Assembly (NCBI GenBank): GCA_965198995.1
Contig: CBDAQG010000001.1
Location: forward strand, 248,001-312,000
DNA length: 64,000 nt
Origin: CAXMMR01 sp965198995
Lineage (GTDB): Bacteria; Pseudomonadota; Alphaproteobacteria; Acetobacterales; Acetobacteraceae
Direction of reading: 5' to 3'
Shown: positions 52,798-60,548 of the stretch, one piece after another
Layout: every line of letters starts with the position of its first letter
Numbering within the stretch: the first letter of the stretch is position 1
Program-made: the position numbers and the translations under genes
The notes under the pieces: model-generated
Seen by the model: the letters and a program-made list of their open reading frames with translations, nothing else
What the model was told of the DNA's origin: nothing
The model's database searches: none

Positions 52798-53694
52798 TTG
52801 GCGCTGATCCCCTTCGACGACCGCGACGGCTTCATCTGGTGGGATGGCTCCCTGATCGAGTGGCGCGAGGCCAAGCTTCATGTGCTGACACATGGGCTGC
52901 ATTATGGCAGCGCGGTCTTTGAAGGCGAGCGCTCCTATGCCGGCAACATCTTCAAGCTGCGCGAGCATACCGACCGGTTGATCGCGTCGGCCAGCATCAT
53001 GGGCTTCAGGATACCATACAGCGCCGAGCAGATCGATGCCGCCTGCATCGAGACGCTGGCCGCCAACGGGCTCACGGAGGGCTATGTCCGCCCGTTGGCC
53101 TGGCGCGGCTCGGAGCAGCTGTCGGTCTCGGCTCAGCAGAGCGTCATCCACCTCATGGTAGCCGTCTGGCCGTGGCCGAACCTGTTCGGCCACGACTACA
53201 TGAAAGGAATTCGCCTCGGCATGGCCGACTGGCGCCGCCCGCCGCCGAACACCGCACCCACCGCCGCCAAGGCCTCCGGCCTCTACATGACCAGCACCCT
53301 CGCCAAGCATCAGGCCGAGGAGCAGGGCCTCAACGACGCCCTGATGCTGGACTGGCGCGGCCAGGTCGCCGAGGCAACCGGCGCCAACATCTTCTTCGTC
53401 ATCGACGGCGAGCTGCACACGCCGACGCCCGACTGCTTCCTCGACGGCATCACCCGGCGCACCGTGATGTCGATCGCGCGCCGCCAGCAGATGACGGTCG
53501 TCGAGCGCGCGATCCCCGAGGCGGACCTCGCCCGCGCCAGCGAGGCGTTCCTGGCCGGCACCGCCGCCGAGGTGACCCCGATCCGCAGCATCGCCGACCA
53601 CCAATACGAGCCCGGCCGAATCACCAAGACCCTGGTCGACGCCTACACGACCCTGAGCCGGCAAAGCCCGGCCGAGGTCGAGCGCCACGGCTGA
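52798..53694 (+). CDS. ilvE: Branched-chain amino acid aminotransferase
   Basis: TTG 52798, seven bases after ACAGGAGAG, gives 298 residues. The fold-type IV PLP enzyme shows THGLHYGSAVFEGERSY, KLREHTDRLIASASIMGF, the PLP Lys in TAAKASGLYMTSTLAKH, and EATGANIFFVIDGELHTP with GITRRTVMSIA. It interconverts Leu, Ile and Val with their keto acids. It is transcribed alone, divergent from a MarR gene. Length and motifs are complete. Confidence 0.95.
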   Translation: MALIPFDDRDGFIWWDGSLIEWREAKLHVLTHGLHYGSAVFEGERSYAGNIFKLREHTDRLIASASIMGFRIPYSAEQIDAACIETLAANGLTEGYVRPLAWRGSEQLSVSAQQSVIHLMVAVWPWPNLFGHDYMKGIRLGMADWRRPPPNTAPTAAKASGLYMTSTLAKHQAEEQGLNDALMLDWRGQVAEATGANIFFVIDGELHTPTPDCFLDGITRRTVMSIARRQQMTVVERAIPEADLARASEAFLAGTAAEVTPIRSIADHQYEPGRITKTLVDAYTTLSRQSPAEVERHG

Positions 53695-54024
53695 GCCCGG
53701 CCGTCAGACCACCAGGCGGGCGTTCGACGGCGAGGCGGGCACCCCCGGGGGCTCAACGCGCCGTCCGTCAACCGCGCGGGGCGGTCGGCATCTCGCACGG
53801 CGCCGGCGCTCGTGCTGGGTGCCGAACGTGCCTCCCGGACGGGCAAGCGCTCGCCTCAACCCCAGGCGCCCTAGACTGAGCGGAACCGCCCGCACCGTCA
53901 GACCTTTGCTCCGCCTCCCCGGATCGGCAACCACCGAAGCCTCGACGGTTTAGCCGTTAGGCCGTCTGGTGCGGCGCGATCCGTGCGCACCGTCGTCACC
54001 GTGATCTAGGTAGGGGGGACTCGT
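53695..54024. other. Intergenic stretch without recognised gene
   Basis: About 330 bases between ilvE and a decayed transposase. Short open frames on both strands lack ribosome sites and conserved composition. Short stems such as GTGCG/CGCAC near 53970-53991 are seen. GGGGACTCGTTCAAGTCC near 54015 may be the end of the decayed insertion sequence. Confidence 0.5.
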
Positions 54025-54615
54025 TCAAGTCCACTCAGTGACGCTGGCGACGAGTGCGACGGCAGCCATGTCGTTGCGCGCCAAGCGGTCGTATCGGGTG
54101 GCGATGCGGCGGCAGTTCTTCAGCCGGCCGAACAGCCGTTCGATGACGTTGCGGCGTTTGTAGGCTCGCCGGTCAAGAGGGTAGGCGATCGTGCGGCTTG
54201 CGGTGGACGGTATGACCGCCTTGATCCGCCTGTCCTGCAACCGTGTGCGCAGGCTGTCGGCATCGTATCTAGCGGATGGGGCCTTGTCAGCGATCAGGCG
54301 CCTGAACGGTGCGCTTGCACTGAGCAGGGGCACGGCCATGCTGCTGTCGGCGATGTTGCCGGGCGGCAGCGCGATTGCGACCGGTCTGCCGCGATCATCG
54401 GCCAGGCGATGGATTTTTCGTTGTGCGGCCGCCGCGCGGTCGGCCGATCGCGCGGCGCCCACTCCCCCTCTTGCACCGGCGGCTGAGCGGTGCGCCTTCA
54501 CATGCGAACTGTCGAGGCTCAGCTCGGCCGGGCTGTCGCCGCTGGCCGAAACACCGTTGACCCTGCGCTGCCAGACGCCGCGGCCGGACCCGCGATGACA
54601 CCTGTTGTAGAGTCT
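54025..54615 (-). pseudogene. Decayed IS5-family transposase (3' part)
   Basis: One frame reads SLDSSHVKAHRSAAGARGG, then KIHRLADDRGRPVAIALPPG, then YPLDRRAYKRRNVIERLFGR followed by LKNCRRIATRYDRLARND. This is the catalytic region of IS5-type transposases (DDE type). Between ARGG and KIHRL the conserved AIGRPRGGRTTK block appears in another frame, so two compensating frameshifts are present. The first half of the gene is missing. The upstream end meets a 15-bp tandem repeat. The element is probably not active. Confidence 0.85.
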
Positions 54616-54675
54616 GGCAGCCAAATAACCGGCAGCCAAGTAACCGGCAGCCAAGTAACCGGCAGCCAAATAACC
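54616..54675. repeat. 15-bp tandem repeat, four copies
   Basis: GGCAGCCAAATAACC and GGCAGCCAAGTAACC alternate as four exact-length copies followed by a partial one. The array sits at the broken end of the transposase remnant, 28 bases from the next gene's stop. Confidence 0.92.
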
Positions 54676-54702
54676 GCAGCCAAACAGCCAGCAACGACCA
54701 GC

Positions 54703-57207
54703 CTACGCGTGCGCTGCTTTCAGCAGGTCGTGGTGTTGCGCTGTGCTAAACGCCCCGTGATCCTCGCCACTCGAAGGCGGCCAGGAGCGCTCCACACCGT
54801 CGATGCGTCGCACCGCCAACAGGCGAAGGTCCGCCGCCGCCGCTGCGCCGAGTAAAAGCGACACTTCGGTTGAGCTCAAGCCGGCGAGCATGTCCCCAAG
54901 CGGCAGCGGACGAGCCAACAGGTAGCCCTGCCCTTCGCTGCAGCCGGCCGCGCGGAGGTACGCCAATTGGCATTCGCTCTCGATGCCTTCCCCGGTGGTG
55001 CGCACGCCAAGGGTGCGCGCGAGACCGATGACCGACTCCACGATCGTTCGGCTTTCCGGCTCTTCGCCCATGCCGGCAACGAACGAGCGATCGATCTTGA
55101 TCTTGTCGAAGCTGAACCGACGCAAGTAGCTCAACGACGAGTAGCCGGTGCCGAAATCGTCGAGCGCAATGCCGACGCCAAGGGCGTGCAGGCGTCGCAG
55201 AATGTCGGAGATGCGCTGATCGTCCTGGAGCAGCACGCTCTCGGTGATCTCCAGCTCCAGGCGGTGCGGTGCCAGCGTGGCCTCCCGCAGCGCCGCCGCG
55301 ACCTGCTCAGGCAGGTCGGCAAGCTTGAACTGGAGTGGCGACAGGTTCACCGCGACCTTGATTGCGGCCGGCCAGCGGCTCGCGTGCTGGCAGGCCATGC
55401 GCAGCACCCACTCGCCAATGTGCGTGATCAGGCCGATCTCCTCGGCCAGCGGAATGAAGACGGCCGGCGAAATCATGCCACGTGCCGGATGATGCCAGCG
55501 CAGCAGCGTCTCAATGCTGCTGACCTCGCCGCTGCTGAGATCATAGATCGGCTGGTAGTATAGCTCGAACTGCTCGCACTTGAGGGCATCGCGCAGGTCG
55601 GCGGCGAGCAGTCGCCGCTCATGCAGCGCGAGGTCCATCTCGGGCGCGAACACGGCATATCCGGCCCGTCCGGCAAGCTTGGCCTGGTTCAGCGCAGCGC
55701 CGGCATGGTTCAGAAGCTGCTCGGCGCCTGACCGCCGATGCGCAACGGCAACGCCGACGCTCGCGGTTGCAACGGTGCGTCGTCCATTAACGTCATAGGG
55801 TTCCGCCAAGGCAGCGACGAGGCGCTCGGCGAGGCTGGCGGCGGCATCGGGCTGCGTCGTGCCGCGCTGCATCACCGCAAACTCGTCGCCGCCGAGCCGC
55901 GCCACCAGGTCGTGCTCGCGCATCGCCAAGCGCAGCCGCTCGCCCACCATGGTCAGGACTTCATCTCCCGCGGTGTAGCCCAGCAGGTCGTTGACGTCCT
56001 TGAAGAAGTCGATGTCGATGAGCAGCACGGCTAGGCTGTCCGCCTGCGGCTCACGCAGGCAGGCCTGCAGATGCTGCTGGAAACGCGCGCGGTTCGGCAG
56101 GCCCGTCAGCACGTCGTGATCCGCCATGAAGGCGATGCGCGCCTCGGATCGGCGCCGGTCCGTGACGTCCTCATAGGTCGCCACCCAGCCACCATCCGCC
56201 ATCGGACGGAACTCGATGCTCAGGGCGGAGCCGTCGCCCTCATGCAGCAACGTGCGCGGCTCGCCGGCCTCCACGAGGGCCGACTGTTCCCGGGCGAGCC
56301 GCGCCACCGTCGTCGCGCCAAGCCGGCTGCTGCGACCCGCCGCCTCGAGCATCGCGGCAACCGACAGGCCAGGCGTGCTGGCAACGGCACCGATGCCGAA
56401 CAGCTCGAGGAACGGACGATTGCAGACGATCAGCCGGCCCTGCTGATCGGCCATGCAGAGGGCGTGCGACATGTTGTTCAGAGCCGCATCGAAGCGCTGG
56501 TTCTGCTGGCTCAACGCCGCATTGGCGCTCCAAGCGGCCTGGTTCGCGTCAGCCAACTCACCACCGGCCTGGTGCAGTGTCGCGGCGAGCTGACGCAGTT
56601 TCTCGTGTGCGCCCAACAGCAGATCATTGTGGCGAAGCATGACGAAGACCAGCGCGCCGCCATAGCTGATCAGGCCGAGCACGACGAAGAACAACACGGT
56701 CTGTAATTGCCGCAGTTGCCCGAGCTCGGGAGCCGGAGCGGTCGGGCCGGCAAGCACGCGTTGGAGCTGGAGCAGCACGGCGGGGAGCGCGCGCTGCGCC
56801 GCCGGATCGCCAGGATGTCGGGCGAGCGCATCGGCACGGTCAAGTAGGCCAGCCGCCTGAACCACCCCGGTGTCGGTCAGGCTCGGCAGCTCGGCGCGCA
56901 TCAGCGCCAGCCTGAGCGCCACCATCTCCGGCGCCGCCACACGGCCGCCCGGCGCCCCAAGCCAGTGTAGGTCGGACACCAGCGGGCCGCCCGCGACCTC
57001 CGCCTGCGTCGACGCCAGGCGGCCGAGCGCGGCGCCATGCTGCGCCGCCAGCCACATCGTCATGGCCGCCAGCAGGATGCATCCGCACAGCGACAGCGAC
57101 AGGATGCCGCGGAGCCGATGGGTGATCCGCGGCCAAGGACCTGCCAGCTCTCCTGCAAGCTCTATCGTCCCGGCGGTGGCACGATCATTGTGGGGAGCTG
57201 CGTCCAA
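54703..57207 (-). CDS. Membrane PAS-GGDEF-EAL protein (c-di-GMP turnover)
   Basis: TTG 57207 gives 834 residues. Two membrane helices (about 32-53, 168-190) flank a periplasmic region. A PAS domain (FDAALNNMSHALCMADQQGR) precedes GGDEF: LTGLPNRARFQQHL, RLGGDEFAVM with intact active site, and an RxxD I-site (REHD) five residues before it. The EAL part has SIETLLRWHHPARG (ETL in place of EAL), LEITESVLL, LDDFGTGYSSLSYLRR, KIDRSFVAG and TTGEGIES. Cyclase activity is expected; phosphodiesterase is probable, since ETL variants can be active. Confidence 0.93.
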   Translation of the reverse strand: MDAAPHNDRATAGTIELAGELAGPWPRITHRLRGILSLSLCGCILLAAMTMWLAAQHGAALGRLASTQAEVAGGPLVSDLHWLGAPGGRVAAPEMVALRLALMRAELPSLTDTGVVQAAGLLDRADALARHPGDPAAQRALPAVLLQLQRVLAGPTAPAPELGQLRQLQTVLFFVVLGLISYGGALVFVMLRHNDLLLGAHEKLRQLAATLHQAGGELADANQAAWSANAALSQQNQRFDAALNNMSHALCMADQQGRLIVCNRPFLELFGIGAVASTPGLSVAAMLEAAGRSSRLGATTVARLAREQSALVEAGEPRTLLHEGDGSALSIEFRPMADGGWVATYEDVTDRRRSEARIAFMADHDVLTGLPNRARFQQHLQACLREPQADSLAVLLIDIDFFKDVNDLLGYTAGDEVLTMVGERLRLAMREHDLVARLGGDEFAVMQRGTTQPDAAASLAERLVAALAEPYDVNGRRTVATASVGVAVAHRRSGAEQLLNHAGAALNQAKLAGRAGYAVFAPEMDLALHERRLLAADLRDALKCEQFELYYQPIYDLSSGEVSSIETLLRWHHPARGMISPAVFIPLAEEIGLITHIGEWVLRMACQHASRWPAAIKVAVNLSPLQFKLADLPEQVAAALREATLAPHRLELEITESVLLQDDQRISDILRRLHALGVGIALDDFGTGYSSLSYLRRFSFDKIKIDRSFVAGMGEEPESRTIVESVIGLARTLGVRTTGEGIESECQLAYLRAAGCSEGQGYLLARPLPLGDMLAGLSSTEVSLLLGAAAAADLRLLAVRRIDGVERSWPPSSGEDHGAFSTAQHHDLLKAAHA

Positions 57208-57316
57208 AGACCTGACCCGAAGTTCGGCCCAAGACTAGCCGAGCAAGCTGAACGAAGAGTTAACCCGCGCGGCCATAATCGGGGAGGCGGCGTGCCTGCC
57301 TCACCGTCGAGGCGGC

Positions 57317-58003
57317 TCAGCCTGCCGGTCCCGCCGCCATCAACAGCGCCGCCGCCGCATCGGCTGAAATCGCCGGATGCGCGAACGCGAGCCGCCGCAG
57401 CCCATCCTTCGTCTCGATGTCGGCGCCGTCCGCATCCACGCCGCAGAGCTCCCCAGCCGCGCCCGCCCGCGCCCGCCACGCCGCGGCAAGCTGCGGTAGA
57501 CGCTGCGCCAACGCCTCGCCGACCGCCGGATCCGGCCGCAGCGCGTCTGCATCGAGCCGCGCGGCGCGGCCAAACCCGGCGACGATCAGCCCAGCTTGCG
57601 GCACCAGGCGCCACAGCGCGAAGTCCGCGAAGCCGGCATAGAACCCGGCATAGGGATGCCGCGCGATCCAGCGCGCCCGCAGCCGCGGCTCACCTGCCCG
57701 CGCGGCGATGCCGGTGACGCTGACCCGCGGCGTGGTCTGCGGGTTCGGCCCGCTCGACGCCCCGAGCGCCATCAGCGAGCAGCCCGGCTCGTCCTGAAGC
57801 TGCCGCGTATGCTCGGACAGCCCCGACAGCAGCATCAGGATCGCCCCGTCCGTGTCCACCGCATGGGTCACCAGCGAGACGAACGGCATCCCGCCGCCCA
57901 GCGTCGCCAGCGACGCGCTGCGCGCGCCGCGCAGCAGCCCGCGCGCCTCAAAGCCGGCCTCGGGCCAGCCAGGCATGACGTCACGTGCCTCAGTTTGTGT
58001 CAT
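57317..58003 (-). CDS. HugZ-like FMN-binding / heme-associated protein
   Basis: The product has 228 residues. The split-barrel part has ASLATLGGGMPFVSLVTHAV, ILMLLSGLSEHTRQLQDEPG and SVTGIAAR, as in pyridoxamine-phosphate-oxidase-like proteins. The C-terminal part has RHPYAGFYAGFADFALWRL and ADGADIETKDGLRRLAFAHP, typical of the HugZ/HutZ family with the DUF2470 end. Some members degrade heme; this activity is not shown here. It is divergent from chvI with 59 bases between. Confidence 0.88.
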   Translation of the reverse strand: MTQTEARDVMPGWPEAGFEARGLLRGARSASLATLGGGMPFVSLVTHAVDTDGAILMLLSGLSEHTRQLQDEPGCSLMALGASSGPNPQTTPRVSVTGIAARAGEPRLRARWIARHPYAGFYAGFADFALWRLVPQAGLIVAGFGRAARLDADALRPDPAVGEALAQRLPQLAAAWRARAGAAGELCGVDADGADIETKDGLRRLAFAHPAISADAAAALLMAAGPAG

Positions 58004-58062
58004 ACTGCGTCCGTGCCGACCCCCTCATTGCGCCACAATTCCGGCCGAGATCATACCGCACC

Positions 58063-58764
58063 ATGAAACAAACGATCGCCCTGGTCGATGACGACCGCAA
58101 CATTCTCACGTCTGTGTCAATGACCCTGGAGCAGGAAGGCTACCTGGTCCGCACCTACACCGACGGCGAGAGCGCCCTGCAGGGCCTGAGCGCCAAGCCC
58201 GTCGACCTCGCCGTGCTCGACATCAAGATGCCGCGCATGGACGGCATGGAGTTGCTGCAGCGGCTGCGCCAGCGCTCCGCCATGCCGGTCATCTTCCTGA
58301 CCAGCAAGGACGAGGAGGTCGACGAGCTGATGGGCCTGCGCCTCGGCGCCGACGACTACATCACCAAGCCGTTCAGCCAGCGCCTGCTGCTCGAGCGCAT
58401 CCGCGCCCTGCTGCGCCGCAACGAGAGCAGCCGCGCCGAGGGTTCCGGCACCCCCGTCGGCGGGCTCATCCAGCGCGGCGACCTCAAGCTCGACGAGACC
58501 AAGCACCAGTGCGCCTGGCGCGACGCCGACATCCAGCTCACCGTCACCGAGTTCCTGCTGGTCAAGGCGCTGGCCACCCGCCCCGGCCTCGTCAAGTCGC
58601 GTGACCAGCTCATCGATGCCGCCTACGGCGAGAACATCTACGTCGACGACCGCACGATCGACAGCCACATCAAGCGCGTGCGCAAGAAGTTCAAGGCGGT
58701 GGACGACGCCTTCGACCACATCGAGACGCTGTACGGCATCGGCTACCGCTACAAGGAAAGCTGA
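58063..58764 (+). CDS. chvI: Response regulator ChvI type
   Basis: ATG 58063 gives 233 residues. Receiver: IALVDDDRNILTSVSMTLEQ, the phosphorylated Asp in LAVLDIKMPRMDG, and DDYITKPFSQRLLLERIRAL. Winged helix: LTVTEFLLVKALATRPG, DDRTIDSHIKRVRKKFK, YGIGYRYK. The alignment to alphaproteobacterial ChvI is close in the receiver start and the C-terminus. ChvI controls envelope, exopolysaccharide and acid responses in relatives. The stop and the next start share one base (TGATG). Confidence 0.9.
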   Translation: MKQTIALVDDDRNILTSVSMTLEQEGYLVRTYTDGESALQGLSAKPVDLAVLDIKMPRMDGMELLQRLRQRSAMPVIFLTSKDEEVDELMGLRLGADDYITKPFSQRLLLERIRALLRRNESSRAEGSGTPVGGLIQRGDLKLDETKHQCAWRDADIQLTVTEFLLVKALATRPGLVKSRDQLIDAAYGENIYVDDRTIDSHIKRVRKKFKAVDDAFDHIETLYGIGYRYKES

Positions 58765-60446
58765 TGCCCGACAGCGCGCTGCCAGCCGGGCTGACCGTCC
58801 CCAGCGCGCTGCCCGCACGGCCACGCCGGCGCCGCTGGGTGTCGCCGCTGATGCGCCGCATCCTGCTCGTCAACGCCATGCCGCTCGCCCTACTCGTCGC
58901 CACGCTGCTCTACCTGGACCAGTATCAGAACGGGCTGCTCGAGGCCGAGGTCGGCGCGCTGCGCGAGCAGGCGCGCATCTACGCCGGCGCCCTGGGCGAG
59001 AGCGCCGTCCGGCAGACCAATCCGAACGACCCGGTGCTGGTCCCCGACCTCGCCCGCCCGCTGCTCCGCCGCCTCACCGACCCGACGCCCAACGCCGAGG
59101 CGAAGCTCTACTCGCCGGACGGCCAGGAGATCGCCGACAGCCGGCTGCGCCCCGGTGCCGTGACGGCCGAGCCAATGCCGCCGGCCGCCGACCGCGGCCC
59201 GCTGCTCGGCGTCGTCGCCCGCAGCTACGACTGGCTGCTGGGGCTGATGCCGCATCACCGCGGCGTGCTCGCCGCCAGCCCGAACGCCGGCGTCGACTGG
59301 CAGCCAGACGTGCGCCAGGAGCTGCGCCTCACCTCCAGCAACGACAGCCACGAGATGCCGCCCTACATCCGTCGCACCGTCGACAACCGGCTGCTCGTCA
59401 CCGTCGCCGAGCCGGTCGAGCGCAACCACCGCACGGTCGGCATCGTCCTGCTCACCCGTGACGCCCGCGAGGTCGACACCTCGCTGCTCGACGTCCGGCT
59501 GTCGATCCTCGGCCTGTTCGTCCTCGCCCTGGCGCTCACCGTGCTGCTGTCCTGGTACCTGTCGATGACGATCGCCCGGCCGATCCTGCGCCTCGCCCAG
59601 GCGGCGCACGCCATGCGCGAGGGCAGCGGCCGCGAGGGCTCGGTGCCGGCCACGGTCCTGCGCCGCCGCGACGAGATCGCCGAGCTCGGCGCCGCGCTGG
59701 CCGACAGCGCCGCCGCATTGTGGGCCCGGATGGACGCAATCGAGCGCTTCGCCGCCGACGTCGCCCACGAGATCAAAAATCCGCTGAGCTCGATCCGCAG
59801 CGCCATCGAGACGCTCCGCCGTGGCGACGAGGAGGGCGCCCGCATCGAGGACCCGGCGCGCCGGCGCAAGCTGCTCGCCATCATCGCCGACGACGTCGTC
59901 CGGCTCGACCGGCTGATCAGCGACATCTCGGATGCGAGCCGCGTCGACGCCGAGCTGTCGCGCACGCCGACCGAGCGGGTGCCAGTGGCGCCGATGCTGA
60001 CCGCGCTGGCCGAGATCGCCGAGGCGACGCGCGGCGACACCGAGCCGCACACCACCCTGCGCCTGGGTCAGGGCGAGCTGGCGGTGCAGGCGGTCGAGGG
60101 CCGCCTGGTGCAGGTGCTGCGCAACCTGATGGGCAACGCCCGCTCGTTCTCGCCGCCCGGCGGCACCATTCGCATCCACGCCCGCCAGACCGACAGCCTG
60201 GTCGAAATCGCGGTCGACGACGAAGGCCCAGGCATCCCGGAAGCCAAGCTCGAGCACATCTTCGACCGCTTCTACTCCGAACGCCCCGCCGCGGAGCAGT
60301 TCGGCAAGCACTCCGGCCTCGGACTGTCGATCAGCCGCCAGATCGTCGAGGCGCTGCACGGCCGGATCAGCGCCGAGAACCGGCGCGACGCGACAGGACG
60401 AGTGCTCGGCGCGCGCTTCATCGTGCGGCTGCCGGAAGCAGACTAA
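58764..60446 (+). CDS. chvG: Sensor histidine kinase ChvG type
   Basis: The product has 560 residues. Membrane helices lie near 35-54 and 248-268 and enclose a long periplasmic domain, as in ChvG/ExoS. HAMP follows, then FAADVAHEIKNPLSSIRSAI (phospho-His), NLMGNARSFSPPGGTIRI, DDEGPGIPEAKLEHIF and GLGLSISRQIVEALHG. ChvG senses envelope or acid stress and phosphorylates ChvI. The usual neighbours hprK, PTS genes and pckA are not next to it here. A type A repeat follows the stop. Confidence 0.92.
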   Translation: MPDSALPAGLTVPSALPARPRRRRWVSPLMRRILLVNAMPLALLVATLLYLDQYQNGLLEAEVGALREQARIYAGALGESAVRQTNPNDPVLVPDLARPLLRRLTDPTPNAEAKLYSPDGQEIADSRLRPGAVTAEPMPPAADRGPLLGVVARSYDWLLGLMPHHRGVLAASPNAGVDWQPDVRQELRLTSSNDSHEMPPYIRRTVDNRLLVTVAEPVERNHRTVGIVLLTRDAREVDTSLLDVRLSILGLFVLALALTVLLSWYLSMTIARPILRLAQAAHAMREGSGREGSVPATVLRRRDEIAELGAALADSAAALWARMDAIERFAADVAHEIKNPLSSIRSAIETLRRGDEEGARIEDPARRRKLLAIIADDVVRLDRLISDISDASRVDAELSRTPTERVPVAPMLTALAEIAEATRGDTEPHTTLRLGQGELAVQAVEGRLVQVLRNLMGNARSFSPPGGTIRIHARQTDSLVEIAVDDEGPGIPEAKLEHIFDRFYSERPAAEQFGKHSGLGLSISRQIVEALHGRISAENRRDATGRVLGARFIVRLPEAD

Positions 60447-60449
60447 AAA

Positions 60450-60530
60450 AGCGTCTTCTTTTTTGAAAAAAAGAGGCAAAAAACTTTTGCCCACTGGAGG
60501 CGCGACAGCGGGCAAAAGTTTTTGCCTTCC
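60450..60530. repeat. Type A repeat after chvG
   Basis: TCTTCTTTTTTGAAAAAAAGAGG stem, then GGCAAAAAACTTTTGCC and its inverted partner GGCAAAAGTTTTTGCC enclosing 20 bases. It lies between the chvG stop and the next start and may terminate chvG transcription. Confidence 0.82.
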
Positions 60531-60548
60531 GCCTGCTATATCTCCCGC

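Noticed and set aside
53704..53934. Minus-strand open frame of 76 codons after ilvE
   Set aside because: Arg/Pro-rich composition, no ribosome site and no similarity to known proteins.
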